From JANPPS01 sp964242575 (GTDB taxonomy: Bacteria > Pseudomonadota > Alphaproteobacteria > Acetobacterales > Acetobacteraceae), in the NCBI GenBank assembly GCA_964242575.1, contig CAXTCN010000008.1, forward strand, positions 34,898 through 98,897: a stretch of DNA of 64,000 nt. The letters run 5' to 3'. Positions 20,129 through 28,899 of this stretch are shown here, piece by piece; positions within the stretch are counted from its first letter, which is position 1, and every line of letters starts with the position of its first letter. Position numbers and translations under genes: made by a program. The notes under the pieces were generated by a model. The model had not been told where the DNA came from. It saw nothing but the letters and a program-made list of their open reading frames with translations, and searched no databases.

Positions 20129-20767
20129 TTGCCCAATCCTACTCGCCTATTGATCGCGTTCTACTCCCGCAGCGGCTCCGTCGAGCGGCTCGCCATCGCC
20201 GCCGCGGACGCTGCACGGGACGCGGGCGCGGAAGTGCGCCTGCGCCGGGCGCGGGAGGTGGCGGACGAGGACGCCATGGCCCAATCGGACGGCTGGCTGG
20301 AAAGCGCCCGCCGGCAGAACGCGCTGTATCCGGCGCCCACCAAGGACGATGCCGAGTGGGCCGACGCCATCCTGTTCGGCACGCCCTGCTACTTCGGCGC
20401 CATGGCGACGGAGCTGAAGAACTTCCTCGACCAGCTTGGCCCGCAATGGAAGCAGGGCGCGCTCGCCGGCAAGGTGGGCGGCGCGTTCGCCACCGCATCG
20501 TGGCCGCACGGCGGGACCGAGGTGGTCACGCTGTCGCTGTACGTGCCGATGGCGCACCTCGGCATGGTGATCGTGCCCACCGGCTACACCGATGAGGCGA
20601 TGCTGGAGGCAGGGTCGCCCTACGGCGCATCGGCGATCGTGGGCGCGGGCAACGATGCCCCACGCGAGGCGGACCTCGACGCCGCCCGGCACCAGGGCCG
20701 CCGCATGGTGGCCATCACCAAGGCGCTGATCGCGGCCGGGGAGATGCCCTGCCGCGCACGCAACTAG
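20129..20767 (+). CDS. wrbA: WrbA-like NAD(P)H:quinone oxidoreductase
   Basis: A 212-aa flavodoxin-fold protein of the WrbA class, which reduces quinones by two electrons using FMN and NAD(P)H. It shows an FMN phosphate loop after a beta strand (LLIAFYSRSGSVERLA), the GTPCYFGAMATELKNFLDQ segment, and FATASWPHGGTE near the isoalloxazine site. No ATG is available. TTG at 20129 is preferred because CGGAG precedes it and it puts the first strand at the N-terminus; an earlier TTG at 20084 is possible. It is divergent from urtA, and its stop overlaps that of the convergent amidase by 4 bp. Confidence 0.85.
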   Translation: MPNPTRLLIAFYSRSGSVERLAIAAADAARDAGAEVRLRRAREVADEDAMAQSDGWLESARRQNALYPAPTKDDAEWADAILFGTPCYFGAMATELKNFLDQLGPQWKQGALAGKVGGAFATASWPHGGTEVVTLSLYVPMAHLGMVIVPTGYTDEAMLEAGSPYGASAIVGAGNDAPREADLDAARHQGRRMVAITKALIAAGEMPCRARN

Positions 20768-21609
20768 CCCGGCCCGCGCAGACGCTCCTTGAAGGCCTGC
20801 GCGCAGTAGCGCTGGATGGACCCGGCCACCGCGGCAGCCATGCGGTCCAGGCCGGCGGCGCTCCGCAACTGTTCCTCCTCTGCGCGGTTCACGATGATGC
20901 CGGCCTCCAGCAGCGCGGCAGGCATCGTGGCGGTCCGCAGCACCAGCAGCTTGTCGAAGCGGTACAGGCCGATGCGGGCGTCGAGCAACGGGCGTCCTTC
21001 GCCGGGGATGGCCTCGGCGTGGTGCAGGGAGGGCGTGAAACCAGCGCCCCGCAGGCCCTCGCCAAGCAGCGACGCGAATTTCAGGCTGTCGGCAGCGCGC
21101 GCGTTTTCGTGGGACACGAACACGGAGTAGCCACGGAACACGTCGCTGTACGGCCGCGGCTGGCCGTCGAAGGTCCAGGTCATGAGGTAACGCGGCTGCA
21201 CGGAATCATGGTGCACCGACAGGAACAGGTCGGCGTTGGCGGCCTGCGCCAGGCGGGTCCGCTCCTGCAACTGCAGCGGCGCGCCGGTTCCGCCGATCAG
21301 CACGGTGGACGTACCGGTTTGGCCGAGCGCGGCAAGCACGGCCTGGGCCAGCCGCCGGTTATACTCGAACTCAGGAACCCCGCGTGCGCTGGTCGCGCCG
21401 GACTGGGACAGGGTGTGGCCGATATCCAGCGCGACCTTGAAGCGAGAACCCGACGGGCACGTTGGCGCCGCGGCGCTGGCAGGCTGGCAGGCCGCAGCCG
21501 CCGCAAGCGAGCCGGCCAGGAAAAGCGCTGCTCCGGCGTGCAACGCCCGGGACCGGTGGAGCCGCGCTACCGAAGCGTCCGCTTGCCGACGAAGGTGTGG
21601 TAAATCCAC
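20764..21609 (-). CDS. N-acetylmuramoyl-L-alanine amidase (Amidase_3)
   Basis: A peptidoglycan amidase that cuts the bond between muramic acid and L-Ala of stem peptides, in the periplasm. Zinc/catalytic motifs are ALDIGHT (His), GVPEFEYN (Glu), LFLSVHHDS (His) and LLEAGIIVN (catalytic Glu). The hydrophobic stretch AGAALFLAGSLAAAAAC suggests a signal peptide, possibly a lipoprotein with a weak lipobox. The start is unclear: GTG at 21609 (281 aa) gives a basic n-region and overlaps the GlsB-like gene. A later TTG would remove that basic region. It probably acts in cell separation or wall recycling. Confidence 0.85.
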   Translation of the reverse strand: MDLPHLRRQADASVARLHRSRALHAGAALFLAGSLAAAAACQPASAAAPTCPSGSRFKVALDIGHTLSQSGATSARGVPEFEYNRRLAQAVLAALGQTGTSTVLIGGTGAPLQLQERTRLAQAANADLFLSVHHDSVQPRYLMTWTFDGQPRPYSDVFRGYSVFVSHENARAADSLKFASLLGEGLRGAGFTPSLHHAEAIPGEGRPLLDARIGLYRFDKLLVLRTATMPAALLEAGIIVNRAEEEQLRSAAGLDRMAAAVAGSIQRYCAQAFKERLRGPG

Positions 21610-21827
21610 AGCACGACGATGGCGCCGATAATGGCCACGATCATGCTGTAAAGGTTGAACCCGGTGACCGGCGCGCCGCCGACCGCCGAGAACAGGAAGC
21701 CGCCCACGAAGGCGCCGACCACGCCGAGCACGATGTCGAGCACGATGCCCTGGCCCGTGCCGCTGTAGATCTTGCTCGCGATGAAGCCTGCGATCAGGCC
21801 GAGGACCAACCAACCGATGAAGGACAC
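21567..21827 (-). CDS. GlsB/YeaQ/YmgE-type stress membrane protein
   Basis: An 86-aa inner-membrane protein with three hydrophobic segments and the family pattern MSFIGWLVLGLIAGFIAS, then GIVLDIVLGVVGAFVGG. Members of this transglycosylase-associated family are linked to envelope stress, but their biochemical role is unknown. Its 3' end overlaps the proposed start of the amidase, which suggests co-transcription. Confidence 0.9.
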   Translation of the reverse strand: MSFIGWLVLGLIAGFIASKIYSGTGQGIVLDIVLGVVGAFVGGFLFSAVGGAPVTGFNLYSMIVAIIGAIVVLWIYHTFVGKRTLR

Positions 21828-21938
21828 TTCGCTCTCCCGTTTGTAGGTGGGCGCCAGCGGTCGCCGCGCCAGTATCGTTCAAGCGTAGCCAAAGCCCAGG
21901 CGCAACGCTAGCGTGCCGTGTCCTTGCACGAGGCCCGC

Positions 21939-23501
21939 ATGAAGCGCCGCGACCTGATTGCCACCGCCGCCGCCGTGACACTGGCCCGTCCGGCCCGGTC
22001 CCAGCCCGGCCGGGTGCTGCGGTTTGTGCCGCAGGGCAACCTCGCCAACCCCGACCCGGTGTGGACCACCACGACCCTCGCCCGCAACCACGGCCTGATG
22101 GTCTGGGACACGCTGTACGGCGTCACCGACAAGCTTGAGCCGCGTCCGCAGATGGTGGAGGGGCACGAGATCCTGGACGACGGCCGAATTTGGCGTTTCA
22201 CGCTGCGGCCGCAGCTTCTGTTCCACGACAACGAGCCGGTGCGCCCGGCCGACTGTATCGCCTCCATCCAGCGCTGGGCCAAGCGGCGCGGCCTCGGCCA
22301 GCGTATGCTGGAGCAGACGGACGAGATGCGCGCATTGGACGACCGGCGGTTCGAAATCCGCATGCGCAAGCCCTACGCGCTGATGGCCTACGCGCTCAGC
22401 GACTGGTGCTTCGTCATGCCGGAGCGCGTCGCGCGGACCAGCCCGTTCGAGCAGATCACCGACTACACCGGCAGCGGCCCGTTCCGTTTCCTGCGGGACG
22501 AATGGGTGTCCGGCTCGCGCGCGGTCTATGCCCGGAACGAGAAGTACGTGCCCCGCAACGAGCCGCCGGACGCGGCGGCTGGCGGCAAGGTGGTGCATTT
22601 CGACCGGGTGGAGTGGCTGGTGCAGCCGGACCCGGCCACCGCGGCGGCGGCGTTGCAGTCGAACGAGGTTGACTGGATCGAGCAGCCGCTGTTCGACCTG
22701 TTGCCGAGCCTGGCCAAGTCGCGCGGCTGCCGTGTGCTGCGGAACGACGGTATTGGCGCCATCGCCATGGTCGCGTTCAACCACCTGCACCCGCCGTTCA
22801 ACAACCCGAAGCTGCTGCGCGCCCTGCTGCCGGCAGTGGACCAGCAGCAGTTCATGGAGGCGGCCTACGGTCCAGACACCGAGCAGTACCGCACCGGCGT
22901 CGGCGTGTTCACCCCCGGCCTGCCAATGGCCAACGCTGCCGGGCTGGAGGCGCTGACCGGCCCGCGGGACATGGCGCTGGCGAAGCGCCTGGTGGCGGAA
23001 AGCGGCTACAAGGGCGAGCGCGCGGTGCTAATGTCCCCGTCCGACTATCCGGACCAGCAGGCGTACAGCCTGGTGATGCGGGACCTGCTGACCCAGCTTG
23101 GCGTGAACGTCGATTACGTCAGCACCGACTGGGGCACCCTGGTGCAGCGCCGGGCCAGCAGGGAGCCGCCGGACAAGGGCGGCTGGAGCATGTTCTGCAC
23201 GACCTACGAGGGCATGACTGTGGCGAACCCGGCTAGCCACTTGCCCCTGCGCGGCAACGGCCTGGACGGCTGGTTCGGCTGGCCCACCAGCCCGCGGCTC
23301 GAGGCGCTGCGCGACCAGTGGTTCGACGCCCCGGACCTGGCGGCGCAGCGCCGCATCTGCGAGGACATGCAGCGCATCGCCATGGAGGAAGTGCCGTTCC
23401 TGCCGGTCGGGCAACGCTTCCTGCCGATTGCCGTGCGCGACAGCCTGAGCGGCATCGTGAAGGCGTCGTACCCCGTGTTCTGGGGCGTCCGCAAAGCCTG
23501 A
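21939..23501 (+). CDS. ABC substrate-binding protein, peptide/nickel class (SBP_bac_5)
   Basis: A 520-aa periplasmic binding protein of the DppA/OppA family. The N-terminus MKRRDLIATAAAV has a twin-Arg pair, so Tat export is possible. The mature part has the family sections LMVWDTLYGVTDKLEPRPQMVEG, WRFTLRPQLLFHDNEPV and GSGPFRFLRDEW. The ATG at 21939 is chosen over an upstream GTG at 21918, to place the signal peptide at the N-terminus. No permease or ATPase gene lies nearby. It is 15 bp upstream of an allantoinase-like gene, so its ligand may be a ureide or hydantoin-like compound rather than a peptide. That is inference. Confidence 0.85.
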   Translation: MKRRDLIATAAAVTLARPARSQPGRVLRFVPQGNLANPDPVWTTTTLARNHGLMVWDTLYGVTDKLEPRPQMVEGHEILDDGRIWRFTLRPQLLFHDNEPVRPADCIASIQRWAKRRGLGQRMLEQTDEMRALDDRRFEIRMRKPYALMAYALSDWCFVMPERVARTSPFEQITDYTGSGPFRFLRDEWVSGSRAVYARNEKYVPRNEPPDAAAGGKVVHFDRVEWLVQPDPATAAAALQSNEVDWIEQPLFDLLPSLAKSRGCRVLRNDGIGAIAMVAFNHLHPPFNNPKLLRALLPAVDQQQFMEAAYGPDTEQYRTGVGVFTPGLPMANAAGLEALTGPRDMALAKRLVAESGYKGERAVLMSPSDYPDQQAYSLVMRDLLTQLGVNVDYVSTDWGTLVQRRASREPPDKGGWSMFCTTYEGMTVANPASHLPLRGNGLDGWFGWPTSPRLEALRDQWFDAPDLAAQRRICEDMQRIAMEEVPFLPVGQRFLPIAVRDSLSGIVKASYPVFWGVRKA

Positions 23502-23516
23502 ATGGAGAACCGAGCA

Positions 23517-24887
23517 ATGAGCGCGTTCGATTGCGTGGTGCGGGGCACGGTCGTCACCGCGTCCGACATCCTGGCCGACGGCTATGTCGCTATCCGCGGC
23601 GACGTAATCGCCGCCATCGGCCAGGGCGAGGCCCCGCCAGCCCAGCGCGTGCTGGACTACGGCGGCCACTTCATCCTGCCCGGCCTCGTGGACGGGCACG
23701 TGCACACCTCATCCGCCGTCGGCTGGGCCGGCATCGAGGACACCACCCGCAGCGCCGCCGCCGGGGGCGTCACCACCTGCGTGGACATGCCGTATGATGT
23801 GCCCGAGGCCGTGACCGACACCAACCTGCTGGCGGACAAGATCGGCTGGGTCGAGCGCACGTCATACGTGGACGTGGCGCTGTATGGCACCATCCGGAAG
23901 CACGGCGGGGTCGGCGAGATCGCCAGCCTCGCGGCGGCGGGCGTCTGCGCGTTCAAGCTGTCGACGTATGAGTATGACGCGGTGCGCTTCCCGCGCATCG
24001 ACCCGGCCACCATGGTCGAGGCGTTCGCCGCCATTGCCGCCACCGGCCTGCCGGTCTCGCTGCACAACGAAAACCAGGAGCTGGTGGAGCACCTGACGCA
24101 GCAGGCGCAGGCGGCCGGCGAAACCCACGCCATCATGCACGCCCGCACCCGGCCACCGCTGGCCGAGACCATGGCGGACCTAGAGATATTCGAGATCGGC
24201 TTGCAGACCGGCGCGCACGTCCACATCGCCCACTCCTCGTTGGCGCGCGGCTTCACCATCGCGGAGGCGTTCCGCGGCATGGGCGCCGGCGCCACCGGCG
24301 AGGCTTGCATCCATTACTTGTGCCTGACGGAAGACGACCTGGTTCGCCTGGGCGGGCGCGGCAAGTGCAACCCGCCGGTGCGCAGCGCGGCCGAGGTGGA
24401 GCTGCTGTGGCAGGCGCTGCTGGCCGGCCAGATCGAGTACATCTCGACCGACCACGCCCCCTGGCCCGCGGACAGCAAGGACCAGGCGGACATCTTCGCG
24501 TGCGGCGCCGGGCTGACTGGGTTGCAGAGCTTCGCGCCGCTGATGTTCACCCTGCTGGCGGAACGCGGCCTGTCGCCCACCTTGATGGCGAAGTACTGCG
24601 CCGAGCGCAGCGCCCGCTTCCATGGGCTGTGGCCGCGCAAGGGCGCAATCCGCGTAGGGTCCGACGCTGATTTGGTGGTGCTGGAGCATGGCCAGTTCAC
24701 CTTCGACGCGACAGTGATCCAGGACCGGCCGGAGATGCGCTGGTCGCCGTACCAGGGCCGGGCCATGCGCGCGCGGGTGGCGGCGACGCTGCTGCGCGGG
24801 CGGCTGGTCTGGGACGGCGCGGCGGTGCTGGGCCAGCCTGGCGACGGGGTGTTCGTCAAGCGGAGCTCCGGACCATTGCCGGCGTAA
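23517..24887 (+). CDS. Allantoinase/dihydropyrimidinase-like cyclic amidohydrolase
   Basis: A 456-aa TIM-barrel amidohydrolase that opens cyclic amides with two metals. Ligand motifs are DGHVHTS (HxH), the carboxylated-Lys site CAFKLST, SLHNEN, HIAHSS and STDHAP. The stretch CIHYLCLTEDDL followed by GKCNPPVRS matches the allantoinase pattern better than that of pyrimidine dihydroorotase. The ATG at 23517 has GGAG at the right distance; an ATG at 23502 is less likely. It forms a two-gene unit with the binding protein upstream. Ureide breakdown would feed urea to the urease encoded nearby. D-hydantoinase is the main alternative. Confidence 0.82.
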   Translation: MSAFDCVVRGTVVTASDILADGYVAIRGDVIAAIGQGEAPPAQRVLDYGGHFILPGLVDGHVHTSSAVGWAGIEDTTRSAAAGGVTTCVDMPYDVPEAVTDTNLLADKIGWVERTSYVDVALYGTIRKHGGVGEIASLAAAGVCAFKLSTYEYDAVRFPRIDPATMVEAFAAIAATGLPVSLHNENQELVEHLTQQAQAAGETHAIMHARTRPPLAETMADLEIFEIGLQTGAHVHIAHSSLARGFTIAEAFRGMGAGATGEACIHYLCLTEDDLVRLGGRGKCNPPVRSAAEVELLWQALLAGQIEYISTDHAPWPADSKDQADIFACGAGLTGLQSFAPLMFTLLAERGLSPTLMAKYCAERSARFHGLWPRKGAIRVGSDADLVVLEHGQFTFDATVIQDRPEMRWSPYQGRAMRARVAATLLRGRLVWDGAAVLGQPGDGVFVKRSSGPLPA

Positions 24888-24906
24888 CATGTCCCGGCTT
24901 CCGGTA

Positions 24907-24918
24907 GTGGGTCAGTTT
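24907..24918 (+). repeat. Left 12-bp terminal inverted repeat
   Basis: GTGGGTCAGTTT, identical to the reverse complement of 26323-26334. It lies 19 bp after the stop of the amidohydrolase gene. Confidence 0.75.
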
Positions 24919-24999
24919 CGACTTCAGCTTCCGACCCATCTCGGTCATTCAGCTTCTCGCGCACTGTGCTCTCGAACAACCTTTCCGCTATGAAAGACT

Positions 25000-26223
25000 A
25001 TGCTATCCGTCAGGCACCCGTCCCTCTTTACCAGCCTGCGTACCTTTGGGTATGGGCTAATGCCTGTGTTTCACGATCCGGTGGGCATAGGATCGCTTGT
25101 GCTGAAGGTGCCGAAAGAGGCCATTCTTGCCGCACTGTTGAGAGACGAGGTGAAGGTCTACCTCCTTGCTGATGGGCAGGGTCAAGCTAGTCACCTGGGT
25201 GTTGTCACCGCGTTCTTCGAAGACGAAGACGAGCCATTGATGATAGCCACCACGCTGTTCAGCGACGACAATTTACTCCCAGACATCGTCTCGGTCTTGA
25301 GCCAGCCAAAGTTCGATATCTATTTCTTTGACGAACACGATCGGGAATGGCTCGGCGTGCGGGCTACTAACTCGGACGTGGATCGATGGCGGCGTGAGTT
25401 CGAAACCGCAACTTTCGCGCCGTTTGACGTGGCTACTTGTTACGAATTGGCTAACCGCCTCAAGCACCGGTTCTCCGTCCGCGACGGGAACGACGATCGC
25501 TCAGCCTTCACCATGCTTCTTGGCGAACGGCTCTACGTCGATGACCTCCTGATACTCGACACCCGGCCGGAGGCCCACCAGTTCCGCGAAGCTCAATCGC
25601 GCCCTGCGATAGCGCGGTTGGTCCGCGAAGACCCTGGCCCGCCTCAGGAGCGGGACATCGCGGTCTTGCTCAGTCGCGCCTTTCCAGCGGGGAGCATCTA
25701 TCTTAACCCGTTTCGAGCCGACACGGACACGGAACTCACCGATGTCCTTGTGGTCACAGAAAGGGCAGTCCTGTTCATTGAAGCGAAGGACAGTCCCAAC
25801 ACGGCGGCATCGCTGAACCGAGTGATTGATCGAAAGCGAAAGGCGATCCAGAAGCAGATCGAGAAGGCCACAAAGCAGCTCCAGGGCGGTCTCAGCTACG
25901 CGCGAGCCCATGACGGTGTAACGGTCCAGACCACAGATGGCCCTACGACAATACCGTTAGACGGTCGACAACTGCTAGGCCTCGTAGTCGTCCGAGAGAT
26001 ATTCGATCATGACCAGTTCGCCAATAGTAAACCCGTTCTTGATCTCGTTGAGCATCTACGGTTGCCCATTATGCTGATCGACTATGCCGGCTTGCACATG
26101 GTATCTCTCAACCTGCGCACCCCGGAGCGCTTCATAGATGCGCTACACAACCTCTTCGACTCCGCGATCGAGCATGGCCGTTTCCCGAGATCTGTATGGA
26201 ATGGACCTCCTCCGACCGAATAG
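25000..26223 (+). CDS. Unknown protein with a NERD/PD-(D/E)XK-like nuclease motif
   Basis: A 407-aa predicted soluble protein that I do not recognise as a whole. The N-terminal half (about 1-200) is acidic and has no motif I can name. In the C-terminal half, the strands DVLVVTE and AVLFIEAKDS give D248-x12-E261-A-K263, the core of PD-(D/E)XK and NERD-type nuclease domains. A Lys-rich helix (residues about 275-295) and a further beta-rich part follow. Start choice: ATG at 25000, or the ATG at 25060 if the first 20 residues are not translated. Codon use is far less GC-rich than the neighbours, pointing to transfer. It could be a defence or DNA-processing gene, or cargo of the flanking inverted repeats. 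Confidence 0.65.
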   Translation: MLSVRHPSLFTSLRTFGYGLMPVFHDPVGIGSLVLKVPKEAILAALLRDEVKVYLLADGQGQASHLGVVTAFFEDEDEPLMIATTLFSDDNLLPDIVSVLSQPKFDIYFFDEHDREWLGVRATNSDVDRWRREFETATFAPFDVATCYELANRLKHRFSVRDGNDDRSAFTMLLGERLYVDDLLILDTRPEAHQFREAQSRPAIARLVREDPGPPQERDIAVLLSRAFPAGSIYLNPFRADTDTELTDVLVVTERAVLFIEAKDSPNTAASLNRVIDRKRKAIQKQIEKATKQLQGGLSYARAHDGVTVQTTDGPTTIPLDGRQLLGLVVVREIFDHDQFANSKPVLDLVEHLRLPIMLIDYAGLHMVSLNLRTPERFIDALHNLFDSAIEHGRFPRSVWNGPPPTE

Positions 26224-26322
26224 GCTGGACCTATCGGCCAAACCTCTCGTGCGCCTTGAATGCGATAGCTGACTGTTTCGCTCAATACCGGGCAGTCCAC
26301 TCTCTACCATGTGCGGATTTTC

Positions 26323-26334
26323 AAACTGACCCAC
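26323..26334 (-). repeat. Right 12-bp terminal inverted repeat
   Basis: AAACTGACCCAC, the exact reverse complement of 24907-24918. It lies 85 bp upstream of the alpha/beta hydrolase start. Confidence 0.75.
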
Positions 26335-26419
26335 GGCCCGGCTCCCAGCTTGCCGCATTGCAGATTCAGGTGTGGGATAGCTAGCAAGTCCTGCACACAG
26401 AGGTCTTTGGAGGGAACAG

Positions 26420-27487
26420 ATGGATCGCACACCGAACATCCCACGCCGCCGCTGCGCGACATTGGCGTTGGTATTGATTGCCGGCCTCGGCTCAGCGTCT
26501 CCGCCCGCGTGGGCGGCCAGCGACATCGAGATGCAGGAGTTCATGGTGCCAGCGTCCGACCCTGGCATCCAGCTTTACGTCCGCAACAAGCATCCCAAGG
26601 GCACCCAGTCATTCTCCGCCGACCGGGTGCTGGTCTATGTCCACGGCGCGACCTACCCGGCGGAAACCGCGTTCGACCTGCCGGTGGGCGGCGCGTCGAT
26701 GATGGACATCATGGCCGCCCGCGGCTGGGACGTGTGGCTGCTGGACGTGCGCGGCTACAGCCGTTCCACCAGGCCGCCGGAGATGGACCGGCCAGCCGCG
26801 GACAGCAAGCCGATCGTCAACACCGCGACCGCCGCCCGGGACGTGGCATCGGTCGTGGACTTCGTCATGCAGCGGCGGCAGGTGCCCAAGGTGAACCTGA
26901 TGGGCTGGTCGTGGGGCACCTCCATCATGGGGCTGTACACCACGACGCATAACGCCAACGTGGGCCGCCTGGTGCTGTTCGCGCCGCAGTGGCTCAGCAC
27001 CGCGAAGGTGCCGCCGGACGCGCCGCCGCTGGGCGCATACCGTGCCGTCACCCGCGACGCGGCGCGCGACCGTTGGCTGATGGGCGTGCCGGAGGACAAG
27101 AAGGCCGACCTGATCCCGCCGGGCTGGTTCGAGATGTGGGCCGACGCGACGTTCGCGACCGACCCGGTGGGCGCCAAGCAGACCCCGCCAGTGCTGCGCG
27201 CGCCGAACGGCGTCGTGCAGGACAGCCGGGATTATTGGCTGGCCGGCAAGCCGCTGTATCAGCCCGCTGACATCACCGTGCCGACCCTGCTGATCCACGC
27301 GGAGTGGGACGCCGACCTGCCGACCTACCAGACCGCCGCCTATTTCGCGCAGTTGAAGAACACGCCGTACAAGCGCTGGGTCGAGCTAGGCGAGGGAACC
27401 CACACGGTCATCTTGGAAAAAAACCGCATGCAGTTCATCCGGGAGATCGCGCACTTCCTGGAGGAACCGCCGCAGACGCTGAACTGA
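26420..27487 (+). CDS. Secreted alpha/beta hydrolase
   Basis: A 355-aa protein with an N-terminal signal peptide (RRRCATLALVLIAGLGSA, cut near AWAA), so it is periplasmic or secreted. The alpha/beta-hydrolase fold shows VYVHGA (oxyanion region), the nucleophile elbow GWSWGTS with Ser, a likely acid in HAEWDAD, and the catalytic His in EGTHTVILEK. The substrate cannot be told. Its ribosome site TTGGAGGG fits the ATG at 26420. It stands alone between the low-GC insert and the convergent MFS gene. Confidence 0.85.
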   Translation: MDRTPNIPRRRCATLALVLIAGLGSASPPAWAASDIEMQEFMVPASDPGIQLYVRNKHPKGTQSFSADRVLVYVHGATYPAETAFDLPVGGASMMDIMAARGWDVWLLDVRGYSRSTRPPEMDRPAADSKPIVNTATAARDVASVVDFVMQRRQVPKVNLMGWSWGTSIMGLYTTTHNANVGRLVLFAPQWLSTAKVPPDAPPLGAYRAVTRDAARDRWLMGVPEDKKADLIPPGWFEMWADATFATDPVGAKQTPPVLRAPNGVVQDSRDYWLAGKPLYQPADITVPTLLIHAEWDADLPTYQTAAYFAQLKNTPYKRWVELGEGTHTVILEKNRMQFIREIAHFLEEPPQTLN

Positions 27488-27490
27488 ACC

Positions 27491-28753
27491 TTAGCGCGTC
27501 CGGGCCGCCAACACCTGGCGGTCGCGGCCGGCGCCGAAGCCGCTGGCGGCGCAGCCCAGGCCTAAAGCCACGAACAGAGCGGCCGCCGCGTCGAAGCGGC
27601 CGGTCCAATCGTGCAGCACGCCGACCAGCAAGGGACCGAACGCCGCCAGCACGTAGCCGACGCCCTGCGCCATGCCGGACAGTTGCGCCGCGACCTGAGG
27701 GTCGGGCGAGCGCAGCACGATAATCAGCATGGCGGCGGCGAACAGCCCGCCCTGGCCGACGCCCAGCAGCGCCGACCAGGCCCAGGCCGTCGAGACCGGC
27801 GCGAACATCAGGCCCAGCAGTGCCACGACGGCGACGGCCACCAGCATGGCGCACAGCCCGCTCTGGTTCCGGGACCGCATGGCGAGCGGCGGGACCAGCA
27901 GGCAGGCCGCCGCCTGGACCATGATGGACGCCGAAACAACCAGGCCCGCCGTCACCCCGTCCATGCCACGCGCCCGCAGGATGGGCGCGAGCCAGCCGAA
28001 CACGGAGTAGGCGAGCGACGATTGCAGCCCCATGAACAACGTGACCTGCCACGCCAAGGGGTCGCGCCAGAGACCCCGGACGGCATGATGTGCTCCCAGG
28101 CTTTCGTCTGGCCCGGCCACGGCCTGCGGCGTCCATATCAGGGCGGCCAGCAGCGCCGGCAGCGTCCAGATGGCGAGGGCGCCGGGCCACGAGCCGCCCA
28201 ACGCATGTTCGATTGGCACCGTAAGGCCGGCCGCCGCCGCGGCGCCCGCGCACAGCGCCATGGTGTACAGCCCGGTCATCAGCGCCGCCTGGCTCGCGAA
28301 ACGCCGCTTCACCAGCCCGGGCAGCAGCACGTTGCCGACCGCGATTCCCACGCCAGCGAGCGCCGACCCGGCGAACAACGCCGGGACGCCGGCCAGCCCG
28401 CGCAGTCCCGTGCCGAGCGCCACCAGTAGCACGACCGCCAGCAGCGTCCGCTCGGTCCCGAACCGCCGCGCGAGCCTCGGCGCCAGCGGGGCGAACGCGC
28501 CGAGGCACAGCACCGGCAGGATGGTGAGCCAACTCGCGGCCGCGGGGGACAACCTGGTCGTCGCCAGCACCTCCGGCAGCACCGCCGACAAGCTTGCGAA
28601 CACCGGGCGCAGGTTGAACGCGATCAACACCACGCTGGCCCCGAGCAATAGGCTGCTTACGCCGCTGCGGACGTTGACCCGTGGCTTGACCCGCAGTTTG
28701 CCTGGGCCGTCGAGCGTCGCGTCGTTTATAGGCTCGGCGGCCTGGTTGTTCAT
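27491..28753 (-). CDS. MFS transporter, CynX/NimT family
   Basis: A 420-aa inner-membrane protein with about 12 hydrophobic segments. The start region NLRPVFASLSAVLPE is characteristic of the CynX/NimT branch (cyanate and nitroimidazole transporters). The later RFGTERTLL fits the conserved loop after TM2. The ATG at 28753 is chosen because the hydrophilic N-terminus before TM1 is then about 30 residues. It converges with the alpha/beta hydrolase gene, with 3 bp between the stops. A role in nitrogen compound transport is possible but not shown. Confidence 0.85.
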   Translation of the reverse strand: MNNQAAEPINDATLDGPGKLRVKPRVNVRSGVSSLLLGASVVLIAFNLRPVFASLSAVLPEVLATTRLSPAAASWLTILPVLCLGAFAPLAPRLARRFGTERTLLAVVLLVALGTGLRGLAGVPALFAGSALAGVGIAVGNVLLPGLVKRRFASQAALMTGLYTMALCAGAAAAAGLTVPIEHALGGSWPGALAIWTLPALLAALIWTPQAVAGPDESLGAHHAVRGLWRDPLAWQVTLFMGLQSSLAYSVFGWLAPILRARGMDGVTAGLVVSASIMVQAAACLLVPPLAMRSRNQSGLCAMLVAVAVVALLGLMFAPVSTAWAWSALLGVGQGGLFAAAMLIIVLRSPDPQVAAQLSGMAQGVGYVLAAFGPLLVGVLHDWTGRFDAAAALFVALGLGCAASGFGAGRDRQVLAARTR

Positions 28754-28899
28754 TGCGGCATTACGCCACGGAACGGCCCCCGCGTCACGGCGGGTGCGTG
28801 CGGGGCAGGGATGACGATGGAGCACGGTGGAAACCGGGGAGCACGATGGAAACCTGCACGGGCGTCCACTATGTTCCCGGCACACGCCGGGGGACCTCC

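Larger units (their letters stand above)
24907..26334. mobile_element. Putative low-GC cassette bounded by 12-bp inverted repeats
   Basis: A 1428-bp segment whose two ends are a perfect 12-bp inverted repeat. Its G+C is clearly lower than the flanks: the line 25021-25080 counts 32/60 against 45/60 for 26641-26700. It holds one gene (25000-26223) and lies between two unrelated GC-rich genes. Short similar stretches (CCCGGCTTCC at 24894-24903; CCCGGCTCCC further right) flank both ends in direct orientation, but may be coincidence. No transposase is encoded, so it would be a non-autonomous element or transposon remnant. Confidence 0.5.

Noticed and set aside
23502..23516. Earlier ATG for the amidohydrolase at 23502
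   Set aside because: The GGAG ribosome site lies inside it and points to the ATG at 23517; the added residues are not conserved in type.
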